A stretch of DNA of 64,000 bases from Afipia sp. (GCA_017308595.1 JAFKER010000012.1:1-64000), one strand, 5' to 3'. Shown: positions 26,070 through 35,753, counted from the stretch's first letter. The notes: generated by a model not told the origin, from the letters alone. Made by a program: numbers and translations.

Positions 26070-27665
26070 ATGAGCACGGCATTCGACAACGTCTCTCCAA
26101 CCACCGACGTCCTTATCGTTGGTGGCGGACTCGCGGGCCTGTTCTGCGCGCTGAAACTCGCCCCCCGTCCCGTCACCGTCATCTCCGCGGCACCGCTCGG
26201 CGAAGGTGCATCGAGCGCGTGGGCGCAGGGCGGAATTGCAGCAGCCGTCGGCGAAGGCGATACGCCCGAAGCCCATGCGGCTGACACCGTCGCGGTCGGC
26301 GGCGGCATTGTTGACGAGGACGTTGCACTCGGTCTTGCGCGCGAAGCTCCCGACCGCATCCACGATCTCCTGCACTATGGTGTGCCGTTCGACCGCGATC
26401 TCGAAGGCAAGCTCGCTGTGGGGCGCGAAGCGGCGCATTCGGCGCGGCGCATTGTCCACGTTCAGGGCGACATGGCCGGCAAGGCGATCATCGCCGCGCT
26501 GGTCGCAGCCGTGCGCAACACACCATCGATCCATGTGATGGAAGGCTATGCCGCCGAAGCGCTGCTGACCGAAGGCGATGCCGTCACAGGCCTGCAACTG
26601 CGCAAGGCCGATGATCCAACAGCCGCGCCAATCGTCATCCCCTCGCGCGCCATTGTGCTGGCCACCGGCGGAATCGGACATCTCTATGCGGTGACCACCA
26701 ACCCGGCGGAAGCCGGCGGCATCGGCCTTGCCATCGCCGCCCGCGCCGGTGCGATTATCGCCGATCCCGAATTCGTGCAGTTTCATCCCACGGCTCTGAA
26801 CGTCGGACGCGATCCCGCGCCGCTGGCGACCGAAGCCCTGCGCGGCGAAGGCGCGATCCTTATCAACGGCAAGGGCGAGCGCTTCATGCTGGCGCGCGAT
26901 CCGCTCGCGGAACTCGCACCACGCGATATCGTCGCGCGCGGCGTGTTCGCCGAGGTCACATCGGGGCGCGGTGCATTTCTCGATGCGACCAAGGCGCTCG
27001 GCGCAACCTTCGCAGCAAAGTTCCCAACCGTAAACGCAAGCTGCATGGCTGCAGGCATCGATCCCGCGAAGCAGCCGATCCCGGTTGCGCCAGCCGCGCA
27101 CTACCACATGGGTGGCATCGCCGTGGATCGCCATGGCCGCACGTCGCTCAAAGGCCTGTGGGCTGGCGGCGAAGTCTCATCCACCGGCGCGCACGGCGCA
27201 AACCGCCTGGCATCCAATTCGCTGCTGGAAGCCGTGGTCTATGCCGCGCGCATCGCCGACGACATCAGCGGTCGGAGTTTTGCGCGGGCACCCGCTCTAC
27301 TGACGTCACAAACACGGCCCAACGCCGCAATGCCGCCGCTGCGCGAAGCCAATATGCGCGCGATGATGAGTTCGCATGTTGGCGTGATCCGCAATGGCGA
27401 CGATCTGGCGGAAGCCATCCGCACCTTTGCGGTGATCGAACAGACCACCGGCAACTTCGCCTTACGCAATATGGCGACCACGGCACTGATCGTGGCTACG
27501 TCGGCATGGGCGCGCTGCGAGAGCCGGGGCGCGCATTTCCGCGCCGACTATCCGGCGGAAGACACCGCACAGCGCCGCCGTACCATGACAACGCTCAATG
27601 AGGCGCGCCATATCGCGGCGTCGCTCGACCATACCCCTCTGAAACGTACGTCCGCAGGAGCCTGA
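26070..27665 (+). CDS. nadB: L-aspartate oxidase
   Basis: FAD enzyme that oxidises aspartate to iminoaspartate, the first step of de novo NAD synthesis, 531 aa. The FAD-binding loop [18 protein letters not shown] starts near residue 10. Also present are [53 protein letters not shown], and [20 protein letters not shown] with the active-site His/Arg region, then [17 protein letters not shown]. It ends 2 nt before nadC. Distinguished from succinate dehydrogenase flavoprotein by its length and its nadA/nadC neighbours. Confidence 0.97.
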   Translation: MSTAFDNVSPTTDVLIVGGGLAGLFCALKLAPRPVTVISAAPLGEGASSAWAQGGIAAAVGEGDTPEAHAADTVAVGGGIVDEDVALGLAREAPDRIHDLLHYGVPFDRDLEGKLAVGREAAHSARRIVHVQGDMAGKAIIAALVAAVRNTPSIHVMEGYAAEALLTEGDAVTGLQLRKADDPTAAPIVIPSRAIVLATGGIGHLYAVTTNPAEAGGIGLAIAARAGAIIADPEFVQFHPTALNVGRDPAPLATEALRGEGAILINGKGERFMLARDPLAELAPRDIVARGVFAEVTSGRGAFLDATKALGATFAAKFPTVNASCMAAGIDPAKQPIPVAPAAHYHMGGIAVDRHGRTSLKGLWAGGEVSSTGAHGANRLASNSLLEAVVYAARIADDISGRSFARAPALLTSQTRPNAAMPPLREANMRAMMSSHVGVIRNGDDLAEAIRTFAVIEQTTGNFALRNMATTALIVATSAWARCESRGAHFRADYPAEDTAQRRRTMTTLNEARHIAASLDHTPLKRTSAGA

Positions 27666-27667
27666 CC

Positions 27668-28561
27668 ATGAGCATCAGTGATGTTCTCGATCCCGCAACC
27701 CTCATGCATCCCGATGCGTTGCTGTCGCCGCTGGCGATTGACGATGCTGTCACGCGCGCGCTGGCCGAAGATCTCGGCCGCGCCGGTGACGTGACGTCGA
27801 CCGCGACCATTCCGCCCTCCGTCCATGCCCATGCCATTCTCGTGGCCCGGCAAGCGGGCGTGATCGCCGGATTGCCGCTCGCGGTTGCCGTGTTCCGACG
27901 TCTCTCGCCCGACATCAACATTCAGGCGCATGTCCGCGACGGCAATGCCGTAGCCGAGGGCGTGCATGTGCTGACCATCTCCGGCCCCGCCCGCGCCGTG
28001 CTGGCGGGCGAGCGCACGGCGCTGAACTTTGTCGGGCGCCTATCCGGCATCGCGACCCTGACCTTGGACACCATCCGCCATGCAGGCGTGACAAAAATGC
28101 GCATCTGCGACACCCGCAAAACCACGCCGGGCCTGCGGGCGCTGGAGAAGTATGCCGTGCGCTGCGGCGGCGGTTTCAACCATCGCTTCGGTCTCGACGA
28201 CGCGGTCCTGATCAAGGACAACCACATCGCGGTCGCAGGAGGCGTCAAGCCTGTGCTGGAGCGCGCCCGCGCCCATGTCGGCCATCTGGTGAAAATCGAG
28301 ATCGAGGTGGACACGCTCGATCAGTTGAGCGAGGTGCTTGCCACCGGCCTCGCGGACGTGGTGATGCTCGACAACATGGATATTCCGACATTGCGTGAGG
28401 CCGTCGCTATCACCAATGGCCGCGTGGTGCTGGAAGTTTCCGGCGGCGTGACGCTGGCGTCGATTGCGGAAATCGCAAAGACCGGCGTGGACTATGTGTC
28501 GTCCGGCGCGCTGACACATTCGGCGCCGAACTTCGATGTCGCGCTGGATATCGACGCGTGA
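27668..28561 (+). CDS. nadC: Nicotinate-nucleotide pyrophosphorylase (carboxylating)
   Basis: Quinolinate phosphoribosyltransferase, 297 aa, third enzyme of the pathway, giving nicotinate mononucleotide. Shows [57 protein letters not shown] (PRPP/quinolinate Arg and Lys) and the C-terminal [20 protein letters not shown] with VSSGALTHS. It starts 2 nt after nadB with AGGAG upstream. Confidence 0.97.
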   Translation: MSISDVLDPATLMHPDALLSPLAIDDAVTRALAEDLGRAGDVTSTATIPPSVHAHAILVARQAGVIAGLPLAVAVFRRLSPDINIQAHVRDGNAVAEGVHVLTISGPARAVLAGERTALNFVGRLSGIATLTLDTIRHAGVTKMRICDTRKTTPGLRALEKYAVRCGGGFNHRFGLDDAVLIKDNHIAVAGGVKPVLERARAHVGHLVKIEIEVDTLDQLSEVLATGLADVVMLDNMDIPTLREAVAITNGRVVLEVSGGVTLASIAEIAKTGVDYVSSGALTHSAPNFDVALDIDA

Positions 28562-28570
28562 CATCTGCGT

Positions 28571-28702
28571 CGTCCCGGCCAAGCGAAGCGCGAGCCGGGC
28601 CCCATAAGCCCTGCGCGATCAGAGAAAGCGGAATGGCTCTGCGGCTTTGTCGATGAACATCATGTCCAGGGGGTATGGGTCCCGGCCTACGCCGGGACGA
28701 CC
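28571..28702. repeat. Composite palindromic repeat 'cgtcccggcc...gccgggacga'
   Basis: Outer elements CGTCCCGGCC (28571-28580) and GCCGGGACGA (28691-28700) face each other across about 110 nt, with GGGCCC-type inner pieces. It is a typical dispersed element in these genomes, placed between the convergent nadC and SleB genes, where it could form a bidirectional stem. Confidence 0.6.
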
Positions 28703-28733
28703 ATAAAATTCCGGACTCTAATCGAATCGCTCG

Positions 28734-30176
28734 TTACTTCCCGCCCGAAATCTCGGCCGAGCTTTTTGCCGCGCTGGCAAGCTCTGCGGAAATCGCTGCG
28801 GTCTGGGCTTCTGTGCCCCAGGTCGGTGCATCCTTGCCGTCGCCCCAGGCGCGCGGACGATAGAAGGTATGTACGCCGTATTTGTACATCTTCTTCATCT
28901 CGTTCACCCATGACGGGCGCACCCAATAAGCATGATAGTGAGTCGACTTTCCCACTTCGGGCAACCACAGGCGGCCGTCGAGGGATTCCTTCGCGATCTT
29001 TTTCGCGCGTTCCCACATGTCCGGCTCTTTCACCACATCGCGGATACCGTCGCAGGCGAAGGTGAACTGGCAGGACAGATGGCGGTGCGAGTTTTGATAA
29101 ACCACGCCGCAGACCGTGGTCGGATAGTAACCGGAGAAGGCGCGGTTCAGCACCACCTGCGCCACCGCCATCTGGCCGCGGACGGCTTCGCCGCGTGCTT
29201 CGAAGTAAATTGCGTCGGTCAGACACTTCTCTGACTTGGCGCGGGTCTTGGCATCAAGCCCAAGACGTTCCGCCGGGGTGCGCGGGCGCTGGTTCTCGCC
29301 GGTGACTTCGCCCTTGCTGGCGACGCTTTCACCTCCCTCGGACGGAAGCGCGGATTCGTCCCGGCGCACTGCGGGCATCTTCATGTCCGGATCAACGCCG
29401 GGCAGCACGATGACGGGCTCTTCGCCCGGCTGCCAGCGCTCCAGCGTACCGCTCGTCACGCCGAGCGAGGAATTGCCAAAGTAGAGCGTCGCAGTCTGGA
29501 ACGAGAAGCCATCGCGATTGGCACTCGGCTCCGTCGCCACGCTTTCTTCACGGCTCGCCGGAGGTGCTGCGTTCAGCGGATGATCCGCCGGAATGTCCTG
29601 CAAGGAAACGGCGGCTTCGTATTGCGGCAGATGCGGCGCCTTCATCGCAGCTTCAAGCTCGGCGTCGAGCGGCGCGGCATTTGCCGGCGCAGCTTCAGCC
29701 GTTTTCGCGCCGCGCACCGATGCGTTGGAATTCGGCTGATCCTGTTCCGGCTGCGGCGCGGCCACAGGCGCTGCCGTTTCAGGAACGAAGACCGGAAGCC
29801 GGTCACCCTTCGACGCGCGCACGACTTTCGGGAAATCTGATTTCTGTAACGGGCGCAGAACCGGTCCGAGCGGATCGCGGCCAAGCGATCCGGTCACATC
29901 TCCGCCCCCGCTATCGAGACTGGCGAGACGATAGGTCGGCGTTTCGCGCGTGTGGGTGCCGATCGGACGGGGAAGATTGAAGGACGCGACCTGCAACATG
30001 CGGCGCGACGATGCGAACATGTATTCCTGCCAGCGCTCCGCGACGCCGGGCTGGCGTGCCAGCAGCGACGCGAGATCCTGATAGCCGATTTCGGTCGGGC
30101 TCACTGTCAGGAGACAGAGAACAAAGCCGAAGGGCGCGAACCGCGCGCCCTTCGACCCGTTACGCAACACAGACAT
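28734..30176 (-). CDS. SleB-type cell wall hydrolase
   Basis: 480-residue envelope protein. An N-terminal hydrophobic stretch (FAPFGFVLCLLTV) acts as signal or anchor. About 300 residues of Pro/Ala/Ser-rich linker follow. The C-terminal Hydrolase_2 domain (about 340-450) has AIYFEARGEAVRGQMAVAQV with the catalytic Glu, and TVCGVVYQNSHRHLSCQFTF, GRLWLPEVGKSTHYHAYWV. SleB-family enzymes are lytic transglycosylases of peptidoglycan; in non-sporulating bacteria the role is wall turnover. Start 30176 is chosen over an ATG 16 codons earlier by comparison with the hydrophobic segment; confidence in it is moderate. Confidence 0.87.
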   Translation of the reverse strand: MSVLRNGSKGARFAPFGFVLCLLTVSPTEIGYQDLASLLARQPGVAERWQEYMFASSRRMLQVASFNLPRPIGTHTRETPTYRLASLDSGGGDVTGSLGRDPLGPVLRPLQKSDFPKVVRASKGDRLPVFVPETAAPVAAPQPEQDQPNSNASVRGAKTAEAAPANAAPLDAELEAAMKAPHLPQYEAAVSLQDIPADHPLNAAPPASREESVATEPSANRDGFSFQTATLYFGNSSLGVTSGTLERWQPGEEPVIVLPGVDPDMKMPAVRRDESALPSEGGESVASKGEVTGENQRPRTPAERLGLDAKTRAKSEKCLTDAIYFEARGEAVRGQMAVAQVVLNRAFSGYYPTTVCGVVYQNSHRHLSCQFTFACDGIRDVVKEPDMWERAKKIAKESLDGRLWLPEVGKSTHYHAYWVRPSWVNEMKKMYKYGVHTFYRPRAWGDGKDAPTWGTEAQTAAISAELASAAKSSAEISGGK

Positions 30177-30586
30177 CGATACGCTCACGCAACTAACGCT
30201 TATACACACGCGACCGGACAGCACATTCGGTACAATCCGATCAATGTCGTTGGTATAGAATTAAAGTTGCCGCGGAGTTAATCGCTGCGTCCTCCGTACA
30301 ACACGCAAGTTTCCGACAAAGATATCGCGATCACACCGAAAGCCTTGGTAAACAGCGCCTCCTGCAAGGTGGTAAACATCGCGTCAACAAAATTGGTGAA
30401 TGCAATTTGACGCAATTTGGGTTCCCTACACGACTTTCAACCGACACGACGCGCGAAGCGCAGCCATCCACCGCTCAAAAGAAAAGATGAGTTGCTTCAA
30501 AAGACAGGATGGATTGCTTCGTCGCCATAGCGCGTCGAAGACGCGCGCGAATGGCTCTTCGTAATGACGCGTAACTGGTGCCCCCC
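30177..30586. other. Gene-free region upstream of the SleB gene
   Basis: About 410 bases. The SleB side (30177-30460) is AT-richer and must hold its promoter, though no clear -35/-10 pair or operator stands out. From 30480 to 30566 there is a degenerate copy of the 'ggattgcttcgtcgc...cgtaatgacg' repeat that also occurs at 42946-42985. Confidence 0.55.
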
Positions 30587-30623
30587 AAAAAAACAAATGC
30601 CGCTCCGTTTCGGGAGCGGCATT
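30587..30623 (-). terminator. Rho-independent terminator of ppdK
   Basis: Perfect 11-bp stem AATGCCGCTCC / GGAGCGGCATT around a 6-nt loop, followed on the minus strand by TTTGTTTTTTT. It begins 25 nt past the ppdK stop. Confidence 0.92.
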
Positions 30624-30647
30624 GTGCTTCTTGAAGTTGCGCGGAAC

Positions 30648-33509
30648 TTAAGCCTGACTGGCAGCAGCCTTGCCGAGCGCCGCCTGCGCCGCTGCAAGGC
30701 GCGCAATCGGCACGCGATACGGCGAGCAAGACACATAGTCCAGGCCGACATCGTGGCAGAACGCCACCGAAGCGGGATCGCCTCCGTGTTCGCCGCAGAT
30801 ACCCATCTTGAGATTGGGGCGAGTCTTGCGGCCGCGCTGCACGCCGATCTTCACCAACTCACCAACGCCATCGCGATCCACCGAAATGAACGGATCGATC
30901 TCGATGATGCCGCGTGAAACGTAGGTGCCGAGGAAGCTGGCCGCGTCGTCGCGGCTGATACCGAACGCCGTTTGCGTCAGATCGTTGGTGCCGAACGAGA
31001 AGAATTCGGCGGTCTTGGCGATATCGCCCGCCATTAGGCAGGCGCGCGGCAGTTCGATCATGGTGCCGGTCTGATAGTTGAGCTTCACGCCGGTTTCCTT
31101 GGTCACCGCATTCGCGGTGGCGTCGATCCGCGCCTTGACCAGATCAAACTCGGCGCGGGTGGCGATCAGCGGCACCATCACCTCAAGCCCGACCGGCTTG
31201 CCGGTGCGCTTGCCCGCTTCAGCGGCGGCTTCGAAAATGGCACGAGCCTGCATTTCCGCGATTTCCGGATAGGCAATCGCCAGACGGCAGCCACGGAAGC
31301 CGAGCATCGGATTGAACTCGGAGAGTTCACGCGCGCGATCAGCGATCTTGCGAGCGTCCGTGTTCATCGCACGGGCGACTTCCTCGATCTCGCTCTGCGA
31401 GTGCGGCAGGAACTCGTGCAGCGGCGGATCGAGCAGGCGGATGGTGACCGGCAGGCCCTTCATGATCTCGAACAGATCGACGAAGTCGGCGCGCTGCATC
31501 GGGAGAAGCTTCGCCAGCGCGGAGCGGCGCGAACCTTCGTCTTCCGCAAGGATCATCTCGCGCACCGTGCGGATGCGCGTTTCCTCGAAGAACATATGCT
31601 CGGTGCGGCAGAGGCCGATGCCTTCGGTGCCGAACTTCAACGCGGTGCGGGCGTCAGCAGGCGTATCCGCATTGGTGCGGACCTTCAGCTTGCGGACCTG
31701 ATCAGCCCAGCCCATCAGCGTATTGAAGTCGCCGGACAGTTCCGGCTCGATCATGGGCATGCGGCCGGCCAGAACCTGCCCCAGCGAGCCGTCGATGGTA
31801 ATGACATCGCCGGCCTTGAAGGTGCGGTTGCCGATGGTCATCATGCCGCGACCGTAATCGACGCGCACGGTACCGCAACCCGAGACGCAGGGCTTGCCCA
31901 TGCCGCGCGCGACCACCGCCGCGTGCGAGGTCATGCCGCCGCGCGTGGTGAGGATACCTTCCGCGGCATGCATGCCGTGAATGTCTTCCGGCGAGGTTTC
32001 GACACGCACCAGAATAACCTTGCGGCCATCGGCCTGGAGCTTTGCGGCTTCGTCGGACGAAAATACGATTTCTCCCGCTGCCGCGCCCGGCGAAGCCGGA
32101 AGACCGGTGGCGATGACGTCGCGCTTGGCAACCGGATCGATGGTCGGATGCAGCAACTGGTCCAATGAAGCCGGATCGATCCGGGTGATCGCGTCCTTCT
32201 TCGTAATCAAACCTTCACTGGCGAGGTCGACCGCGATACGGAGCGCGGCTTTCGCGGTGCGCTTGCCGTTACGGGTCTGCAGCATCCACAGCTTGCCCTG
32301 CTCCACCGTGAATTCCATGTCCTGCATGTCACGATAGTGCTTTTCGAGCTGGGTGTAGATGCGTGTCAGTTCCTTGAACGCGTCCGGCATCGCGACTTCC
32401 ATCGATGCCTTGTCGGAGCCGGACTCCTTGCGCGCATGCTCGGTGATGTCCTGCGGCGTGCGGATGCCCGCCACCACATCCTCACCCTGAGCGTTGATCA
32501 GAAACTCGCCATAAAGCCGCTTCTCGCCGGTGGACGGATTGCGCGTGAACGCCACGCCCGTGGCCGAAGTGTCGCCCATGTTGCCGAACACCATGGACTG
32601 AATGTTGACGGCGGTGCCCCACGACTCCGGAATGTCGTGCAGGCGGCGATAGGTGACCGCACGCGCGTTCATCCAAGATGAGAACACCGCACCGATCGCG
32701 CCCCAGAGCTGCGCATGCGGGTCCTGCGGGAATTCCTCGCCTGTTTCGTGCGCAACAGCTTCCTTGTAGCGGCCGACCAGATCAACCCAGTCGTCGGCGG
32801 TCAGTTCGGTGTCGAGCGAATAGCCCTTGCTGTCCTTGTAGGTGTCGAGAATATCTTCGAAGTGATGATGCTCGAAGCCGAGCACCACGTCCGAATACAT
32901 GGTGATGAAGCGGCGATAGCTGTCATATGCGAACCGGCGGTCACCCGAGAGGCTCGCCAGCGCTTCGACGGTGGTGTCGTTGAGGCCGAGGTTGAGCACT
33001 GTGTCCATCATGCCCGGCATCGATGCGCGCCCGCCGGAGCGGACCGACACGAGCAGCGGGTTCTTCGCGTCGCCAAACGTCTTGCCCGCGATCTTGCCGA
33101 CCGTGACCAGCGCCTTCTCGACCTGCGACTTCAGATCCTTCGGATAGGTTTTTCCATTGGCGTAGAAGTAAGTGCAGACCGACGTCGGAATCGTGAAGCC
33201 CGGAGGCACGGGCAATCCGAGGTTCGCCATCTCGGCGAGGTTCGCACCCTTGCCGCCAAGCAGGTCCCGCATGTTGGCTTTGCCTTCGGCGCGGCCATCA
33301 CCGAACGTATAGACCCACCTGCCGGCCTGAACGCCCTGCGCTGCCTTCTTTGCGATCGGTGCGGATGCTTTCGCAGCTTTCGCGGCTGGCTTGCTCGCAG
33401 GCTTCGCCACAGCAGATTTTTTAGCTGCAGGCTTTGCCTTCACGGCAGGCTTCGACTTGGCTTTGGGGGAGGACTTTGTGGCAGATTTCTTCGATGAGGC
33501 TTTGGCCAT
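30648..33509 (-). CDS. ppdK: Pyruvate, phosphate dikinase with Lys/Ala-rich N-terminal tail
   Basis: Interconverts pyruvate + ATP + Pi and PEP + AMP + PPi. 953 aa. Residues 1-63 are almost only Lys, Ala, Ser and Pro (SKKSATKSSPKAKSKPAVKA and onward), a histone H1-like tail. The ATP-grasp domain starts at WVYTFGDGRAEGKANMRDLL (GGKGANLAEM), the phosphohistidine domain has catalytic His529 in GGMTSHAAVVARGMGKP, and the PEP-binding barrel ends with ICGEHGGDPASVAF and catalytic Cys near 928 (YVSCSPYRVPIARLAAAQ). Start 33509 chosen at MAKASSKK; ATG 33527 would add six residues. A strong terminator follows. Confidence 0.95.
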   Translation of the reverse strand: MAKASSKKSATKSSPKAKSKPAVKAKPAAKKSAVAKPASKPAAKAAKASAPIAKKAAQGVQAGRWVYTFGDGRAEGKANMRDLLGGKGANLAEMANLGLPVPPGFTIPTSVCTYFYANGKTYPKDLKSQVEKALVTVGKIAGKTFGDAKNPLLVSVRSGGRASMPGMMDTVLNLGLNDTTVEALASLSGDRRFAYDSYRRFITMYSDVVLGFEHHHFEDILDTYKDSKGYSLDTELTADDWVDLVGRYKEAVAHETGEEFPQDPHAQLWGAIGAVFSSWMNARAVTYRRLHDIPESWGTAVNIQSMVFGNMGDTSATGVAFTRNPSTGEKRLYGEFLINAQGEDVVAGIRTPQDITEHARKESGSDKASMEVAMPDAFKELTRIYTQLEKHYRDMQDMEFTVEQGKLWMLQTRNGKRTAKAALRIAVDLASEGLITKKDAITRIDPASLDQLLHPTIDPVAKRDVIATGLPASPGAAAGEIVFSSDEAAKLQADGRKVILVRVETSPEDIHGMHAAEGILTTRGGMTSHAAVVARGMGKPCVSGCGTVRVDYGRGMMTIGNRTFKAGDVITIDGSLGQVLAGRMPMIEPELSGDFNTLMGWADQVRKLKVRTNADTPADARTALKFGTEGIGLCRTEHMFFEETRIRTVREMILAEDEGSRRSALAKLLPMQRADFVDLFEIMKGLPVTIRLLDPPLHEFLPHSQSEIEEVARAMNTDARKIADRARELSEFNPMLGFRGCRLAIAYPEIAEMQARAIFEAAAEAGKRTGKPVGLEVMVPLIATRAEFDLVKARIDATANAVTKETGVKLNYQTGTMIELPRACLMAGDIAKTAEFFSFGTNDLTQTAFGISRDDAASFLGTYVSRGIIEIDPFISVDRDGVGELVKIGVQRGRKTRPNLKMGICGEHGGDPASVAFCHDVGLDYVSCSPYRVPIARLAAAQAALGKAAASQA

Positions 33510-33687
33510 GGCTTCCAGACGCTGCATGAGTGAAACGGCAGCGGCGTTACACCACGGCTGCACATCGACGCGCAAGCGGCGTCCTGCCGATATTCGCGTT
33601 TTGGATCACGAACGATTGCAAATTGTTACAGAAATGACCGAAATGCCCAGCATTGCGGCCAGTCCTGTAATAATTTGATATATTCCG

Positions 33688-33831
33688 TTACTTAATAATC
33701 CCCAAGCCGATGATCCCGACCAGGATCAGATAGATCGCCACGATGAAATTCAGCAGCCGCGGCATGATGAGAATGAGCACGCCAGCGATGAGTGCGACGA
33801 TCGGCTGGATATGGGCGATGCTGATGGACAT
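33688..33831 (-). CDS. DUF3096 small membrane peptide, 47 aa
   Basis: Read directly: MSISIAHIQPIVALIAGVLI, then LIMPRLLNFIVAIYLILVGI and IGLGIIK. Two hydrophobic helices joined by MPRLLN, the DUF3096 signature arrangement. It is tiny but intact, with GGCCC upstream as weak ribosome-binding support. About 96 nt upstream lies an exact match to the EcfG general-stress promoter consensus. Function unknown; a membrane stress peptide is inference. Confidence 0.8.
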   Translation of the reverse strand: MSISIAHIQPIVALIAGVLILIMPRLLNFIVAIYLILVGIIGLGIIK

Positions 33832-34134
33832 AGGGCCTCCCCGGCATTGAAACGAAGACATGTCTGGAAACGCAACAACTGCGAATCGAGAAGGAATCTA
33901 TCCTTCCCGCCCGCATGGGAACATCTAACGGCGCGAACAAGCCGTGAGTTCCATGACCTTTCTAATTTCGACGCTTCAAACTTCTGCCGCCACGTCGGCG
34001 CGCACGTCACGAAAAGACCGCCGTGAAATCACAATCGTTCAGGAACGATGAGCGGTGAGCGTCATTGTCACCGCTGTCGATCGGCGCGAGCAGCCGCTTG
34101 CGTGCGACCGGTCTTTTCAATCGAGGAGAAAGCC
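33832..34134. other. Divergent region DUF3096 / DUF1236 with two adjacent palindromes
   Basis: 303 bases without a gene. Besides the EcfG-like promoter there are a perfect palindrome ATCGTTC-AG-GAACGAT (34034-34049) and, 1 nt later, a hairpin AGCGGTGA / TCACCGCT (34051-34075). A GGAAC (34042-34046) inside the first is followed at 16 nt by CATT, a one-mismatch EcfG promoter pointing at the DUF1236 gene. Confidence 0.55.
33927..33952 (-). promoter_or_regulatory. Candidate EcfG (general stress sigma factor) promoter for the DUF3096 gene
   Basis: On the minus strand GGAAC (33952-33948), 17 bases, then CGTT (33930-33927), exactly the alphaproteobacterial EcfG consensus GGAAC-N16/17-CGTT. Transcription would start near 33920 and leave a leader of about 90 nt before the DUF3096 ATG at 33831. 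Confidence 0.65.
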
Positions 34135-34497
34135 ATGCGTAATCCCCTTCTCGCAGCAGCGCTGCTGGCGACCGCCACAGCAATGCCGCTCGCGGCTCAT
34201 GCCCAGCAGCGCATCATTGTCGAGGAAGGCGTAACAACCGGCCTGGCCGGCCCCGGCGTCGGAATCATTTCGGACGACGAGCGCCCGCGCTTCCGCCAGT
34301 ACATCGTGGAGGAACGCGTGCCGTCCTACACCGTGGATACGCCGGTGCGTGTCGGCACCGTGCTACCTGAAAGCGGCGTGACTTATTACGATGTGCCTCA
34401 GCAATACGGCGCGACACGCTATCGCTACACCGTGGTCAACGACCGGCCGATTCTGGTCGAGCCGCGCACGCGCCGCGTGATGCAGGTGATCGATTAA
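34135..34497 (+). CDS. Exported DUF1236 protein
   Basis: 120-residue secreted protein. Signal peptide MRNPLLAAALLATATAMPLA with cleavage after AHA. Mature part RQYIVEERVPSYTVDTPVRV, VGTVLPESGVTYYDVPQQYG and RYRYTVVNDRPILVEPRTRR follows the DUF1236 pattern of rhizobial periplasmic proteins. GAGGAGA 7 nt before ATG makes the start certain. A strong terminator follows. Function unknown. Confidence 0.88.
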   Translation: MRNPLLAAALLATATAMPLAAHAQQRIIVEEGVTTGLAGPGVGIISDDERPRFRQYIVEERVPSYTVDTPVRVGTVLPESGVTYYDVPQQYGATRYRYTVVNDRPILVEPRTRRVMQVID

Positions 34498-34571
34498 CGC
34501 AATCGGCTGACGCGACATCCAGCCCTGTTTGTGCTGACCGGTTCTCCCCTGCCGCCCAGCGCAAACGCAAC

Positions 34572-34605
34572 AGCCCCGCGCGGATCACCGTGCGGGGCTT
34601 TTTTT
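34572..34605 (+). terminator. Rho-independent terminator of the DUF1236 gene
   Basis: Perfect eight-base stem AGCCCCGC / GCGGGGCT with a 12-nt loop (extendable inside), followed by seven T residues. Confidence 0.93.
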
Positions 34606-34643
34606 GCAGCCAACGCCATGTCGTGCCGGAGATAAAATTTCGC

Positions 34644-35753
34644 TTACGCCCCCCGCAACATCGACAGGATATTGCTGGTCGACTTGTACTGCTGCAGCAC
34701 ATTGTCACGGAACGAGACTGTCCAGCCGGAAGCCTGACGCTCCTCGTCGCTCATGGCGGAATAACTCTGCAGAATGCCGAGGCTGAGTTGCGAAGGATCG
34801 CCGCTCTGCTGACTTTGCTTCAGCGAGGACAGGATGCTGGCGCGGTTGCGCGAACCCAGTTCCTTCTTCGCGGCGTAGATTTCCTCGTTCGAAAACTTCT
34901 GATCCTGATTGAGCGTGATCGCCGACAGCGAGCGGTTGTCGAACGACGAGAAGTCCACAAGCTGGCCGAACTTCCGGTTCGGATCGTAAACCAATTCGGT
35001 TTTGTTCTCTGTTGCAAGCCTGGCTTGCGCATCCAGCGCTGCGCGTGCGTTGGTCGCGACGGTGGCGAAAGTCTTGGTTGTGCCCGCGGGCGCGCCGTCC
35101 GGATACTTTGCCAGATAGCTGGCGACGATATCGCCCGAGATGCCCGATGGCGCCGTATCCGGCTTCTGCTTTGCCGCCTCATACCCTTTCAGCACAGCAG
35201 TGCGCTGTGTGGCCCAGGTGGTCGTCGCCTTTTCCTCAGGGCTGGCGCCGTCGAGGTAATCCAGCGCAGCCTTGTAGACGACCGTGTAGTTCTTGGTCAT
35301 CGAGGTTGCGGCGGCAGCCGGCGCAAGCGCAGCGTTAAAGCGGCTGGTCAACTCCTGCGACGCGACGCTCTGCTCATCGGCGGTGAATTTCCCGCTATTG
35401 TTGGTGGCGATGGCGAATAGCGAACGGCGATCCATTGAAGACAGGTCGACGGTGGACTTGCCATCCGCCGTCAGCGGCCCGCTGACCTTCGCTGCGACGT
35501 AGAGTTTGTCGAGCGTCGCACGGGCATCGTTCGTGACGGTGGCGAAATCGGGTGTCGTAGCCTCGCTCGCCAGCTTGGCTTTCGCGGCGTCCGACAGCGT
35601 CAGGTTTGTCGCGGCATTGGGATCGAACGGATTGCTGCTTCCCGACTCCGCCGCGTTGAGCGCATCAGCGAGCGACGGCTGCGTCGCGGCAGCCGTTCGC
35701 GCATAAGCCGAGCCGAGCGCGGCATAGGGATTGTAGCCATTGATCGAGGTCAT
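34644..35753 (-). CDS. Unnamed protein with a duplicated EF-hand-like module
   Basis: 369 aa, soluble, Ala/Ser/Asn-rich, no signal peptide (starts MTSINGYNPYAALGSAYART). Two related modules are visible. Module 1, about residues 70-150: FATVTNDARATLDKLYVAAK, DRRSLFAIATNNSGKFTADE. Module 2, about 235-315: FATVATNARAALDAQARLAT, DNRSLSAITLNQDQKFSNEE. Each ends in a loop shaped like an EF-hand (NNSGKFTADE, NQDQKFSNEE) with the final Glu present but the first Asp lost. The tail (SFRDNVLQQYKSTSNILSML) is amphipathic. Not a family I can name; composition recalls surface or flagellum-associated proteins, which is speculation. Confidence 0.75.
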   Translation of the reverse strand: MTSINGYNPYAALGSAYARTAAATQPSLADALNAAESGSSNPFDPNAATNLTLSDAAKAKLASEATTPDFATVTNDARATLDKLYVAAKVSGPLTADGKSTVDLSSMDRRSLFAIATNNSGKFTADEQSVASQELTSRFNAALAPAAAATSMTKNYTVVYKAALDYLDGASPEEKATTTWATQRTAVLKGYEAAKQKPDTAPSGISGDIVASYLAKYPDGAPAGTTKTFATVATNARAALDAQARLATENKTELVYDPNRKFGQLVDFSSFDNRSLSAITLNQDQKFSNEEIYAAKKELGSRNRASILSSLKQSQQSGDPSQLSLGILQSYSAMSDEERQASGWTVSFRDNVLQQYKSTSNILSMLRGA

